From Dyadobacter soli (lineage in GTDB: Bacteria; Bacteroidota; Bacteroidia; Cytophagales; Spirosomataceae): DNA of 64,000 bases. The translations under genes were made by a program, and so were the position numbers. Below, piece after piece: positions 8,401 through 17,342 of this stretch (position 1 is its first letter; the number at the start of each line of letters is the position of its first letter). Under the pieces are notes generated by a model. The model had not been told where the DNA came from, ran no database searches, and saw only the letters and a list, made by a program, of their open reading frames with translations. The stretch lies in NCBI RefSeq assembly GCF_900101885.1, contig NZ_FNAN01000006.1, positions 62,001-126,000 of the forward strand, given 5' to 3'.

Positions 8401-10090
8401 CGCTGACCTGGAAATTGTCGTAATCGGCCTTGTCCATGTTCGCTAGCACGTACATGACGCCCTTTTTGCTCAAAGCATATTCATCGGTTTCCTTGTTGTA
8501 GATGAAATAATCGTCGAGTGCGAGCCTTTGCAATGCATTACGGATAATGATCGGCTTCTGGTTGAATTTCTTCGCGAGCTCGTCCGGCAGGAATGAAGTC
8601 TTTTTGGTGGTTTGGGCATAGTTGGCAGCCATAAGCAGCGGCTGAAAGCCATATTCTTTTCCAATGTCCCGAAACCGTTCCTTTTTGAAATAATCAATCG
8701 ATTCCAGGCGAACGGGTACCTCGGTTTTGCCATTAATGCGCAAAAATTCCACCTTCTCGGTCGGGAAACGCCAGCGCATGGCTTGCGACCAGATGTTCAT
8801 TTTGTGGTAAGAATCCTTATACGGCAGCGGGCCGTAATCGGTTTTGTCCATCCGGCCGAGCGTAACAAGCCCCTCGTCGTCATTGTATTTAAGTGTAACC
8901 CCGGGGTGAACAAGCGAGTCGGCACCGAGCGGCATGGAATACAATGCCCAATGCGCTGTAAAAACGGAGTCTTTCAATGCGAAACGCTTGCTGCGTGCCG
9001 AGAAGGCCGGTTTTTCCTGATACTTAACCTGGATGGTCGAATATTTATCATTCAAAGCCGAGCTGTACCGGTCAAGGCCGATGAGCGAATAGCCGCCTTT
9101 GTAGTCGATATTCTTGCGGGATTCTTTCAGCCGGGCATCGATATCGTTCGAAACGAAACGCGGATATTGTGCCGGCTGGCCCTTAATGCGCTTGATACCG
9201 CGGTACTCGACAGTACCTTTGACCGGCGCCGCCAGGTAATTGTCCGAATGCAGGGTACTGTTTTCGGCGACTAGTTTAGGGTGATTTATATTAAAAGAAT
9301 AAGCATCCAGGTCCGCGTAAATGCCCGAATCTCCCGCCGTTTGCCAGGTAAACTTGCCGTTTTTACCTACAAATACACCGTCACGCAACGATACGCTCCC
9401 ATTCGCCGGCCCGAAAACCACCGAATCGCCTCCTGCAACCATTGCAAACGTGGCGTTTTCGAGATCCATCAGCGGTCCGGCAATGACAGGTAGCGCCGTA
9501 GCTTTCCTCGGCGCGATCACAAAATTGGTGTCTACCGGCGTATCCCAGCCGTCGTTGGCAACGGCAGTCTCTTGCGCGACTGTCGAATCGGCTTTGGTAT
9601 CAAACCTGTATTTGAAGTTACCACCCAGTAAATAAAGGCTATTGTAGTTGCTGGTGTACAACTTGTTGCTTTCGGTGATCGGCAGGCTGACTTGTAATAC
9701 TTTTAGGAATGTCTTGGCATCGTACTTTTCACCTGCATTAGCTGCCACATCGAGGAAACCATCGAGTTTATCGGGCGATTTCTTCGCGAGCGCCTGCGTG
9801 TTGCGTATGAGCAATGCCATGAGCGGCCCTGCTTTCTGGCCTTTCGCCACCTGCGTCTTGACAATCCCGATAAATTTCGCTTGCTGCTGCGGGTTAATCC
9901 CCGACATCCAGATACTGTCCAGCTGGGCAGCCGGGCGGATGAATTGCGGGTTCCGGCTGCCGTCCATCATTTTGCGGAGCTGAGGCATAAACTGCGCGGG
10001 ATCATCCGATAGTTTGACACCCTGTGCAGTTGCATTTTTTCCGATAAAAGTCAGCAGGTAGAGCAGTATAGCAAAGCGAAATATCTTCAT
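5408..10090 (-). CDS. Very large exported protein of unknown function (1560 aa)
   Basis: The gene encodes 1560 residues starting with a clear signal peptide (MKIFRFAILLYLLTF, ending near ATAQ). After a helical N-terminal region of about 150 residues, most of the chain looks beta-rich, with many short alternating strands and recurring phrases of the type ATIGKGYF, GLYGNGKLKR and NFKTGIANFVTDESG. This is loosely reminiscent of LptA/OstA or AsmA-like beta-strand proteins, but that is inference from texture only. The C-terminus is lysine/alanine-rich (KTAKKKAAPSQAEEKKKKAE), which may contact the cell wall or membrane. It is flanked by plsY and prmA on the same strand with short gaps. I recognise no named family. 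Confidence 0.85.
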   Translation of the reverse strand: MKIFRFAILLYLLTFIGKNATAQGVKLSDDPAQFMPQLRKMMDGSRNPQFIRPAAQLDSIWMSGINPQQQAKFIGIVKTQVAKGQKAGPLMALLIRNTQALAKKSPDKLDGFLDVAANAGEKYDAKTFLKVLQVSLPITESNKLYTSNYNSLYLLGGNFKYRFDTKADSTVAQETAVANDGWDTPVDTNFVIAPRKATALPVIAGPLMDLENATFAMVAGGDSVVFGPANGSVSLRDGVFVGKNGKFTWQTAGDSGIYADLDAYSFNINHPKLVAENSTLHSDNYLAAPVKGTVEYRGIKRIKGQPAQYPRFVSNDIDARLKESRKNIDYKGGYSLIGLDRYSSALNDKYSTIQVKYQEKPAFSARSKRFALKDSVFTAHWALYSMPLGADSLVHPGVTLKYNDDEGLVTLGRMDKTDYGPLPYKDSYHKMNIWSQAMRWRFPTEKVEFLRINGKTEVPVRLESIDYFKKERFRDIGKEYGFQPLLMAANYAQTTKKTSFLPDELAKKFNQKPIIIRNALQRLALDDYFIYNKETDEYALSKKGVMYVLANMDKADYDNFQVSGQFAANDEVANATIYLPDTLLTVLGVSRFVVSDSLKIYAVPADKKVVIGRNRNFTLNGQMVASNYQFRGQNIKFDYNQFFVNVAPSDSITFTPRDKFAKGQKGEVGGHVKYEKGGTFYLSDPKNKSGIQKGIKKSPRLVVPDGMIVYFDQPERGTVLYPREVFFKIPKIDMDGLDQRDVIFEGTFNSNGILPPIQTILKSMHDNSLGFEYKPPVTDMKLYEGKALAKFTDTLTMDNNGLHSKAVLKYLSASMTAKNVLLTADSLMATGEVASIKEATIGKGYFPAVALKDYALKWYPNADSMFISTTGKSFAFHQGTTNLEGSLLLRSTGLYGNGKLKRADSELTSPDIKFNKDGFLANKSEFAINSGDAKSTKKLLTGNNVNVDFNFKTGIANFVTDESGFGNDSSGMQIPTASYQTLIGSAKWDMTKKTILMKGLGETSSYTSTDPNQEGLTFNGSEAIYDIQKVTLNIKGVPYIQTADVKIIPDGGMVAVDAKGKIVPLKKARIEIDTLNVSHHLRDADIRIDSRNHFEGSATYQYITARKDTFNIKMQNFELVEVGATEESKRKPKDKATTPGVKYYTTARADIKETENLFLSPRIQYKGAINLVAYEPSLKLDGFVKPVIKFRKDFQSSWIVYQDSPGESVSIKINKDLKNEHEIPLSVGLHYNEAKGMYMSFLSPKDSDGDEDIYQAQGNLSYDEDLKAFRVNPPPGADGLIDEGSALSFDDKTGLATFAGPFKLMQANWLQTVGSAEVQVDSSKFRFNTMLLFNAPALTPIAPTLTAKIVETNLAESNSTAADDDPEQLNRKLSALIGPKGVDAYMKLTAGGYKPIFEASPLLDIPMVLSNVNLHWSPVHNAYYSQGPIGVSHFGRNNINAQMTGVLELRRGVEGDEFSLYLEASPDVWYYFDLKAGELGVVSSMLDFNDEIVAKSKNVKSKDMTLVSIGTEEKDMFVNRFDDFYQPALKKAKLVKTAKKKAAPSQAEEKKKKAEPTEGF

Positions 10091-10128
10091 GGTTTGTAGC
10101 TGTCAGCTTTCAGCAATTAGCTAATGGA

Positions 10129-10965
10129 CTATTTGATTTTTTCAAAAACAACGGTTGCCCACTGGTTGCGGGTATTCGATCTAAGCTTTTTCAAGCCGTT
10201 TTCTGCGGCGCATTGTTCGATATCGGCCTGGTCGGTTTCATAAAATCCGCTTGTTACGAGCCAGCCGCCGGGTTCGAGGTGCTTTACGTACGTCGGGATC
10301 TCGGCCAGCAGGATATTCCGGTTGATATTCGCCAGAACTCCCCCGAAAATCTTTTCTTCCGGCACATCCTGGATCGTTCCCTGAAATACTTCCGAATCCG
10401 CCGGCAGATCATTCATCGCGAAATTTTCGCGGGTATTTTCCACTGCCCATTCATCGATATCGAAGCCCAGCAGATGCGACGCGCCTAATTTATATGCCAG
10501 AATTGCCAGGATCCCCGTCCCGCAACCCACATCCATGATCGAAAGACGTTCATGAGGCAGGCTAAGTTGCTCGTTCATCACAAGCCACGTGGTTTCGTGG
10601 TGCCCCGTGCCGAACGACATTTTGGGCTGGATCAGCAAATCGTATGTAAAAGAGGGGTCGGGCTCATGAAACGTCGCCCGCACGCGTACCTGGTCACCTA
10701 CCTCGATCGGCTCGTAGCTTTTCTCCCACTCCTCGTTCCAGTTTCTTCTCTCTAACGATTTCCAGGTTGCGGCTATTGTCGTTAAATCCAGGTATTTGGC
10801 CGTTAAATCATGGATTGCCTGCTCCTCAAAAAGCTCTTCCTGAACGTACGCGAGCAGCCCCTCGTCCGTCTCCACAAACGATTCAAACCCCGCCTCGCCC
10901 AGCTCCGCCATCAATATCTCCGAAAATTCGGGATCCACTTTCAAATCCAGTTCGATGTAATTCAT
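10129..10965 (-). CDS. prmA: Ribosomal protein L11 methyltransferase
   Basis: This 278-residue protein has an N-terminal substrate-recognition domain (MNYIELDLKVDPEFSEIL) and a C-terminal class I methyltransferase domain. The SAM-binding motif is MDVGCGTGILAILAYKLGA, followed by GFDIDEWAVENTREN and the family motif LANINRNIL. PrmA trimethylates ribosomal protein L11 in the cytoplasm. It lies 38 nt upstream of the giant exported-protein gene on the same strand, without an obvious functional link. Confidence 0.93.
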   Translation of the reverse strand: MNYIELDLKVDPEFSEILMAELGEAGFESFVETDEGLLAYVQEELFEEQAIHDLTAKYLDLTTIAATWKSLERRNWNEEWEKSYEPIEVGDQVRVRATFHEPDPSFTYDLLIQPKMSFGTGHHETTWLVMNEQLSLPHERLSIMDVGCGTGILAILAYKLGASHLLGFDIDEWAVENTRENFAMNDLPADSEVFQGTIQDVPEEKIFGGVLANINRNILLAEIPTYVKHLEPGGWLVTSGFYETDQADIEQCAAENGLKKLRSNTRNQWATVVFEKIK

Positions 10966-11053
10966 TGTAATGTTGTTGGTAAAAATTGTGGGGTGAAGGT
11001 GTTGAAAATTTTCAGGAATGCAAGCAAGTGGCCTGTAAGGATTGTTTTAAGCG

Positions 11054-11071
11054 ATCCTATTACACTAGGAT
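11054..11071. other. Short inverted repeat upstream of the DUF4143 ATPase gene
   Basis: ATCCTA and TAGGAT arms of 6 bp are separated by 6 nt, in the divergent spacer between prmA and the ATPase gene. No T-run follows on the plus strand beyond TTTTC, so it could be an operator rather than a terminator. Function is not established. Confidence 0.3.
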
Positions 11072-11132
11072 TTTCAAATTAATACCGGTATTTTTAAATC
11101 AAACTTTAAAATAACGGGCTTAATTTCAGGTT

Positions 11133-12299
11133 ATGTTTCCCAGGACGATTGAAAAGGAAATCATCGAGTTAATATCGGACACACCGGTGATAGCGCTGCT
11201 TGGCCCCAGGCAGGTCGGTAAAACAACGCTTGTCAAACAGCTCGCCACCCAATTTCCCCATCCCAGCATTTACCTTGATCTGGAATCGGATACCGACCTC
11301 AACAGATTGCGGGATGCGGAGTTGTATCTTGGAGAAAGAGAAGAATCAACCATTATCATCGACGAAATCCAGCGGATGCCCTCACTCTTCCCCTTGCTGA
11401 GATCTTTGATTGATAAAAAGCGTATGCCGGGGCGATTCGTATTACTCGGCTCTGCGTCGCCCGACTTACTCAAAAATAGCTCAGAGACGTTAGCAGGGCG
11501 TATATCGTATTTAGAACTACACCCATTGACGCTGGAAGAGGTGAAGGAACAAATCTCTTACCGCGAACATTGGCTGCGCGGCGGCTTTCCCGACGTTTTG
11601 CAAGCGGCATCCGATAACGCTGCATTTCGGAAAATGGGGGATTTCATCAGTACCTACCTGGAACGGGACTTGCCGCTGATGGGCATTCCGGCTAGCCCGC
11701 GTGACATGCGCTTGCTCATGAATATGCTCGTAAGCGTGCACGGGAGTTTGCTGAATGTATCGCAGCTGGCGAATTCGCTCAAAATGAGTGTCCCAACGGT
11801 TCAAAATTACCTGGGTTATCTGGAAAACGCTTTTCTGATCCGCAGGCTGCAACCATGGTTTGTGAATATCAGTAAAAGGCTGGTCAAAACGCCGAAGCTA
11901 TACATTCGCGATAGTGGAATGCTTCATTCGCTGGCTGGAATTACAGATTCTGAGGAGTTGGCAGGTAATATCCTGCTTGGTAATTCGTGGGAAGGATATG
12001 TGATACAGCAAGTGATAGCCGGTCTGCCGTATAATATTCAGCCCTATTTCTACCGTACGCAAGATGGTGCCGAGCTGGATTTGGTACTGGTAAAGGGAAA
12101 TAATGTCAAAGTGGCTATTGAAATCAAATACACGAATAGTCCGGTGTTAAGCAGAGGAAATACGCTGGCGCAGGAAGACCTTGGCAGCCCTCCATTGCTG
12201 GTAGTCACACCATCGGCGGAAGATTATAACATGCGGGAGAATGTGCTGGTTTGCAATATTGGCACATTGGCGGGGCATTTGGAGAGGTTAGCAAGGTAA
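11133..12299 (+). CDS. ATP-binding protein with AAA_14 and DUF4143 domains
   Basis: The 388-residue protein begins with an AAA ATPase domain: Walker A GPRQVGKTTLVKQLA near residue 25, Walker B IIIDEIQRMPSLFPLL, and sensor LLGSASPDLLK. A winged-helix-like linker follows (SQLANSLKMSVPTVQNYL). The C-terminal DUF4143 part contains LYIRDSGMLHSLAG and a PD-(D/E)XK-like segment (AELDLVL with AIEIKY near residue 330). The family is common and patchily distributed in bacteria; its function is unknown, and a nuclease-like role is only suggested by the EIK motif. It stands alone between two minus-strand genes. Confidence 0.9.
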   Translation: MFPRTIEKEIIELISDTPVIALLGPRQVGKTTLVKQLATQFPHPSIYLDLESDTDLNRLRDAELYLGEREESTIIIDEIQRMPSLFPLLRSLIDKKRMPGRFVLLGSASPDLLKNSSETLAGRISYLELHPLTLEEVKEQISYREHWLRGGFPDVLQAASDNAAFRKMGDFISTYLERDLPLMGIPASPRDMRLLMNMLVSVHGSLLNVSQLANSLKMSVPTVQNYLGYLENAFLIRRLQPWFVNISKRLVKTPKLYIRDSGMLHSLAGITDSEELAGNILLGNSWEGYVIQQVIAGLPYNIQPYFYRTQDGAELDLVLVKGNNVKVAIEIKYTNSPVLSRGNTLAQEDLGSPPLLVVTPSAEDYNMRENVLVCNIGTLAGHLERLAR

Positions 12300-12326
12300 T
12301 TTATGGCCTTTTACATAAAATTCAAA

Positions 12327-12361
12327 TGCAAAAAAGCCCGGCGACTCACATCACCAGGCTT
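12327..12361 (-). terminator. Rho-independent terminator of glycogen synthase gene
   Basis: Arms 12334-12341 and 12354-12361 (AAGCCTGG with CCGGGCTT on the minus strand, one mismatch) enclose 12 nt and are followed by a short T-run on the minus strand. It lies 15 nt downstream of the gene's stop codon. Confidence 0.65.
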
Positions 12362-12375
12362 CGCACTAAATTTTA

Positions 12376-14190
12376 TCAAGGCTTCTTGCGCTTCGCGGCC
12401 AGATCATGCGCCGTATCGTAATACGACCTTAGGTTCATCCAGTCGAACACATCCGAGATATTCTCCACGCGGTTGCGCTGCATAATGCGGTCGCGGCGCT
12501 GCATTCGCACGAATTTGAACAGGATATCGGCAAGCTGGTCGGCGGCTTGTGAGAAGTTTTGGGATTTGCGGTTGATGACGTAAATGCCCCGGTTTTCGTA
12601 ATCACGCATGATTTGCATGATATAGTCGCCGAAGCCAGAAAGGTCGCTGGTGACGGTGGGGACGCCGCGGACTACACATTCTAATGGCGTGTAGCCCCAT
12701 GGCTCATAGTAGCTTGGGAAGACGCCCAGATGGCAGCCACGTACGAATTGCCCGTAATCGAGACCGAACAACGGATTGGTGGACGCGATGAAATCGGGGT
12801 GGTAGACGATTTTGACACGGTCGCGCTCGTTGTTGACGAGGTTGGCGCGTTTACAGAAATCGGTAATGCCGTCTTCCTGTTTCAAATCGTGCGTGACGAA
12901 TGCGGGCAGCCTGTCGGTTTTCCAGCTCTGGATTGTCCGGCGAAGGCGGAGACGCCAATATTCGTCCACAAACTCGTTCAGATCGGGCATTTTGTGGTCG
13001 GCGCCGGATGCGGTGGCGAGGAAAAGCTTTTCGCCCACTTCTTTTTCAATAGCCGTACAGGTTTCCTGCAACTCATTCAGCACCGCGCGTGATTGCAGCA
13101 CATCCGGATTGACCGACGTATACGGCTGTTTGGTGACGATGAACATTACCACCGTCATATCCATATTCGCCTGCACCATTTTCCAGTTCAGGCGGGCCAG
13201 GGCCTCGAGCGTGAGATCGTAACCTTTGTTGGAATATTCATAACGGCCGGATGTGAAGAAATAAAGCGTTTTATCCAGATCGAATGAGTAGCTGGGAAAG
13301 AAATGCCCCATTACAAACTCGTGAATGCGTTCCTTGTGCTTCAAATGCAGGTTCTGAAACTCGTGTACCGCCTGGAAACGCACTACGTTAAGGCCGTTTG
13401 GTGTGACGAGATCAGGCATGCGGCCGAGGAACACCTCGCATTCGCGGGCTGTGACATCGCTTACCGTGGTGAGCACGTGTGCATTCAGCGCAGCTTGTCG
13501 CTCGATCGAGCATTGCGCCAGGATGCCATAGTTTTTAGCTTCCTGCTCCCAATCGAAGAAAGGTAGTTTGTTATAAAAACCCGAAACATTTTGCGCCAGG
13601 TAACGGCCCAGCATCGTAGCGTGCGTCGTGAACGTAGTCGCGATCTTGACATTCTCGCGTTTCAGCTCCGGCATCCCGCTGCTTGCCATCCACTCGTGGA
13701 ATTGCGCGGAAATTTCCTCCCGTTTCGCATTCTCCTCCGCATATTCTTTCAGGAATATACGCACCAGCTCGCCGAAACAAAGCGTCTGGTTTACAAGATG
13801 TTCGACGTTGATCGTCGGAATGCGGTTCTTCTCCCAAAGGTTAAATTTAATTGCATCGAGCTGGCCCATAATGCTATCCACGTCGAACAGCACTACCCGT
13901 GGCTTCCCGGTTACGAGCCAGTAGCCATAATACACTACGAAACCCATATCACGCATTCTCTTAACGATCCGCCCTGCCGGGGAATCGTCCAGATCGTGAA
14001 TCATTTCAAATTCGGAAGACGCTTTCTTTTCGAAATAAGGCCCAAGGAGAAAATAGTTCTCTTCCCATTTCTCAACCATCGCGGGGACCTTGGTCCTTAT
14101 TACGGTATATATCCCTCCAACTTGATTACAAACCTCCCATGCAACTTCGAACAGGACGTTTTTCTTAGTGGTTTTGACAAATGGTTCCAA
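12376..14190 (-). CDS. GT3-type glycogen synthase
   Basis: The 604-residue protein is of the fungal/animal glycogen synthase type (family GT3), not the shorter bacterial GlgA (GT5). The N-terminus FEVAWEVCNQVGGIYTVIRT contains the nucleotide-sugar loop KVGGIYTV-like motif. The catalytic C-terminal region has PSYYEPWGYTPLECVVRG, with the two conserved glutamates of the E-X7-E motif. The enzyme extends alpha-1,4-glucan in the cytoplasm from a nucleotide-activated glucose. GT3 enzymes occur in Bacteroidota, so this is consistent with the host. It has its own terminator and is divergent from the GHL10 gene. Confidence 0.93.
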   Translation of the reverse strand: MEPFVKTTKKNVLFEVAWEVCNQVGGIYTVIRTKVPAMVEKWEENYFLLGPYFEKKASSEFEMIHDLDDSPAGRIVKRMRDMGFVVYYGYWLVTGKPRVVLFDVDSIMGQLDAIKFNLWEKNRIPTINVEHLVNQTLCFGELVRIFLKEYAEENAKREEISAQFHEWMASSGMPELKRENVKIATTFTTHATMLGRYLAQNVSGFYNKLPFFDWEQEAKNYGILAQCSIERQAALNAHVLTTVSDVTARECEVFLGRMPDLVTPNGLNVVRFQAVHEFQNLHLKHKERIHEFVMGHFFPSYSFDLDKTLYFFTSGRYEYSNKGYDLTLEALARLNWKMVQANMDMTVVMFIVTKQPYTSVNPDVLQSRAVLNELQETCTAIEKEVGEKLFLATASGADHKMPDLNEFVDEYWRLRLRRTIQSWKTDRLPAFVTHDLKQEDGITDFCKRANLVNNERDRVKIVYHPDFIASTNPLFGLDYGQFVRGCHLGVFPSYYEPWGYTPLECVVRGVPTVTSDLSGFGDYIMQIMRDYENRGIYVINRKSQNFSQAADQLADILFKFVRMQRRDRIMQRNRVENISDVFDWMNLRSYYDTAHDLAAKRKKP

Positions 14191-14517
14191 TTAGGGTACA
14201 GTTTAAGCGTTACTAGGGTATTTTAAAGCGATTTTTGCTCCGGTTATGTCACAAAAATCCTTGTTATTACACAATAAATATGCAGAAAAATAATTCAGAA
14301 TTACAACACCTGGATTTTTACGTGCCTGGCCGGAAAGCCAGATTAAAACATCATTCCAGCGCTAAAATATAACTAAGTCAAGAAAAGGCCGATAGCGCCG
14401 ATTTTCATAGGGCGATCCAAATCAATCCGTTATTGCTCGAAATTAAGACGGTTGTCGGCTAACTTTGTTCCAAAATACGTTACTTTGGTTGGATTAACAT
14501 TTTGCATTGGTCAGATA
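14191..14517. other. Divergent spacer of 327 nt without a gene
   Basis: The region separates the divergent glycogen synthase and GHL10 genes. Apart from the promoter-like match at 14433-14467 I see no ORF, RNA gene or repeat in it. Confidence 0.6.
14433..14467 (+). promoter_or_regulatory. Probable promoter of the GHL10-nuoD unit
   Basis: A perfect -7 box TAACTTTG at 14460-14467 (consensus TAnnTTTG) is preceded by TTGC at 14433-14436 with a 23-nt gap, close to the Bacteroidota -33/-7 arrangement. It implies transcription from about 14474 and therefore a coding start downstream of that. Confidence 0.5.
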
Positions 14518-16086
14518 GTGAAAAAAATTAAAATTGTTGCGCTTTCCTTCGTTATAATCACGTTTTTGCTGGAAAGTTGCATGGCTCAGAGCGCGGAAAC
14601 AGAGAGTGATCTGCCCCCGAAGAGAGAGTTTAGAGCGGTCTGGATAGCCACTGTCGACAATATTGATTGGCCAAGCAGCAAAACACTTCTTCCGGAGGAG
14701 CAGCAGGAGGAATTCTCCGAACTGCTCGATTTCCACAAAAGAGTAGGGATGAATGCGGTGTTCGTGCAGGTGCGCGCGGCGGGGGATGCATTCTATGCCA
14801 AAAGCCCCGAACCGTGGTCGGAATGGCTTACGGGCGTGCAGGGGCGCAAACCCGACCCGATGTGGGACCCGCTCGACTTTATGATCACCGAAGCGCATAA
14901 GCGTGGTCTCGAATTTCACGCCTGGCTAAACCTCAACCGGCTTGTTCATAAATCTTCCAAAAGCGTTTCCGCGGAGAACATCAGCCGGCTCCATCCGGAG
15001 TGGATTCTGAGCTACGACGGCTACAAACTCTTCGATTTCGGCATTCCCGAAGTGCGCAAGTTCATTACCGACATGACCGTCAACGTCGCAAAGAACTATG
15101 ATGTCGACGGCATTCACTTCGACGACTATTTTTATCCTTATGCCGCACCCGGTCAGGTAATTCAGGACGACGCGACATTTAAAAAGTACTCCGACGGCTA
15201 CACCAACAAAGCCGATTGGCGCCGCCATAATGTGGATTTATTGGTAAAACAAATCCACGACGCACTGGAAGCATTGAATCCAAAGCTCAAATTCGGGATC
15301 AGTCCGTTCGGAGTTTGGCGAAATAAAGACCGTGATGCCGAAGGTTCCAAAACATTCGGAGCGCTGGCTTCCTACGACGACTTGTTCGCCGACAGTCGCC
15401 GCTGGGTAAAAGAAGGCTGGATCGATTACATTGCGCCGCAGGTCTATTTTTCGTCGGGTTTCAATCGGGTACCTTATAAAAATCTGGTGGACTGGTGGAC
15501 CGAGAATTGTTTTGACAGACACTTATATATAGGAATGGGCGCGTATCGCGTCGGCTATAAGGATAAGGATTCGCATTGGTCGAATCCGAAGGAAATACCC
15601 AACCAGATTCGCTATTTTCGTGATAATGAGGCCGATGGGTCTATTTTTTTTAGTTCGAGATCGTTAAGGGCTAATAGTCTGGGTTTTGTGGATTCATTGA
15701 GAAGAGATCTTTTCAAATATCCTGCATTAATCCCGACAATGCCCTGGAAAGACAAAATTCCGCCATTGTCGCCCAAAAGCCTCAAAGCCACATTACTTTC
15801 ACGCGGCATCGAGCTGACGTGGGAGCAGCCGGATGCTGCGGCAGACGGTGACAAGGCTTGGTATTATGTGATCTACCGTTTCCCGCCAGACGAAAAAGCC
15901 ACCGCGCACGACCCGCGCCGCATTCTGGGAATGTGTCATGAAGGCGAAAAATTCGTGGATATGAGCGCCGAAGCGGGCAAAAGATATGTTTATTATGTTA
16001 CAGCAGTAGATCGTCTGCACAATGAAGGTCGGCCTATCGGGCCTTTGCGCGTGGAAGTACACGATCAGAAGCTAGTTAGGTTTTAG
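14518..16086 (+). CDS. GHL10-family (DUF187) glycosyl hydrolase-like protein, exported
   Basis: From the GTG at 14518 the protein has 522 residues. It opens with a basic/hydrophobic signal ([19 protein letters not shown]) followed by SC, so it may be a lipoprotein. The family signature [16 protein letters not shown] starts the TIM-barrel domain, and further motifs include [15 protein letters not shown] and [11 protein letters not shown], whose Asp-Asp pair is catalytic-site-like. A C-terminal Fn3-like region ([11 protein letters not shown]) follows. The family is linked to cell-wall or exopolysaccharide cleavage. The frame is open upstream to a TTG at 14452, but that lies before the predicted transcription start. 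nuoD follows after 2 nt. Confidence 0.85.
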   Translation: MKKIKIVALSFVIITFLLESCMAQSAETESDLPPKREFRAVWIATVDNIDWPSSKTLLPEEQQEEFSELLDFHKRVGMNAVFVQVRAAGDAFYAKSPEPWSEWLTGVQGRKPDPMWDPLDFMITEAHKRGLEFHAWLNLNRLVHKSSKSVSAENISRLHPEWILSYDGYKLFDFGIPEVRKFITDMTVNVAKNYDVDGIHFDDYFYPYAAPGQVIQDDATFKKYSDGYTNKADWRRHNVDLLVKQIHDALEALNPKLKFGISPFGVWRNKDRDAEGSKTFGALASYDDLFADSRRWVKEGWIDYIAPQVYFSSGFNRVPYKNLVDWWTENCFDRHLYIGMGAYRVGYKDKDSHWSNPKEIPNQIRYFRDNEADGSIFFSSRSLRANSLGFVDSLRRDLFKYPALIPTMPWKDKIPPLSPKSLKATLLSRGIELTWEQPDAAADGDKAWYYVIYRFPPDEKATAHDPRRILGMCHEGEKFVDMSAEAGKRYVYYVTAVDRLHNEGRPIGPLRVEVHDQKLVRF

Positions 16087-16088
16087 GT

Positions 16089-17306
16089 ATGAGCAACGCA
16101 ATCCAATACGAATATAAACCCGAGCATTTCATTGCTTCGGCGCCTACGAAATACAACTCCGAAAACCTTCGTACGGAGGAGATGGTGCTCAATATGGGCC
16201 CACAGCACCCTTCGACGCACGGCGTATTGCGCCTTGAAGTGGTGACCGACGGCGAGGTGGTGATCGATGTGGTGCCGCATTTGGGCTATTTGCACCGTTG
16301 TTTTGAAAAACACGCGGAATCGCTTCCCTTCAACCAGATCATCCCTTACGTAGACCGGATGGATTATGTGGCTGCGATGAATTCCGAGCATGCGTATGCG
16401 ATGGGCGTGGAAAGAATGCTGGGCATTGAAAACGACATTCCCAAACGCGTTGAGTATATCCGCGTCGTGGTTGCTGAGCTGAACCGCCTGGCCTCGCACT
16501 TCGTCGCGCTGGGCACGTACGCGATGGACATAGGCGCGTACACGCCGTTCCTGTGGATGATGCGCGACCGCGAGCAGATCCTACGCCTGCTCGAATGGAC
16601 CTGCGGCGCGCGGATGCTGTACAATTATATATGGATAGGCGGGTTATTCTACGATCTGCCCGTCGGTTTCGAAGAGCGCTGCGCGGAGTTCATCAAATAT
16701 TTGAAACCCAAGCTGATCGAATTGCAGCAGCTCGTGGTAGATAACAAGATATTTATCCAAAGAACGGCGAATGTGGGCGTGCTGCCGCTGGATGTGGCTA
16801 TTAATTATGGTTGTACCGGACCAATGCTGCGCGGTTCGGGTTTGCGATATGATTTGAGAAAAGTAGATGGCTATTCCGTTTATCCGGAGCTGGATTTTGA
16901 AATACCTATCGGCGAAGGAAAGCTGGGTAAAACCGGCGATTGCTGGGACCGTACCTGGGTGCGCGTGGTAGAATGCTGGGAATCGGTGAAAATCATTGAG
17001 CAAAGCCTGGTGCAATTACAGGGAGATCACAAAAGAACCCGTGATTTCGATCCGCAAGCCATTGTTCCCAAGAAAATCCGACCGAAGGCGATGGATTTTT
17101 ACGTCCGCGCTGAAAATCCGAAAGGGGAGCTGGGTTTCTATTTCCGTACGGATGGCCGGGCTGATATTCCCGTTCGCTGCAAAGCGCGGGCTTGTTCTTT
17201 CAATAACCTTTCGGTAATCGGTGAAATATCAAAAGGCGCATTGCTCGCGGATTTGGTCGCTGTGATCGGCTCGATCGATGTGGTAATGGGAGAGGTTGAC
17301 AGATAA
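16089..17306 (+). CDS. nuoD: NADH-quinone oxidoreductase subunit D
   Basis: This 405-residue protein is a full-length NuoD (49-kDa subunit of respiratory complex I). Diagnostic segments are [42 protein letters not shown] and the closing [12 protein letters not shown]. NuoD helps form the quinone-binding site at the junction with the membrane arm. Other nuo genes are absent from the window. The start lies 2 nt after the GHL10 stop codon, so co-transcription with that unrelated gene is likely. Confidence 0.96.
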   Translation: MSNAIQYEYKPEHFIASAPTKYNSENLRTEEMVLNMGPQHPSTHGVLRLEVVTDGEVVIDVVPHLGYLHRCFEKHAESLPFNQIIPYVDRMDYVAAMNSEHAYAMGVERMLGIENDIPKRVEYIRVVVAELNRLASHFVALGTYAMDIGAYTPFLWMMRDREQILRLLEWTCGARMLYNYIWIGGLFYDLPVGFEERCAEFIKYLKPKLIELQQLVVDNKIFIQRTANVGVLPLDVAINYGCTGPMLRGSGLRYDLRKVDGYSVYPELDFEIPIGEGKLGKTGDCWDRTWVRVVECWESVKIIEQSLVQLQGDHKRTRDFDPQAIVPKKIRPKAMDFYVRAENPKGELGFYFRTDGRADIPVRCKARACSFNNLSVIGEISKGALLADLVAVIGSIDVVMGEVDR

Positions 17307-17342
17307 AAAGAAAGGGTCGCGTCGCGACCCTTTCTTTTTATC
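17302..17342. terminator. Perfect palindromic bidirectional terminator between nuoD and asd
   Basis: Twenty-base arms at 17302-17321 and 17323-17342 are exactly complementary around a single central base, with A-run and T-run flanks (GATAAAAAG...CTTTTTATC). The stem contains the nuoD stop codon and reaches the first base of the asd stop codon. Confidence 0.9.
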
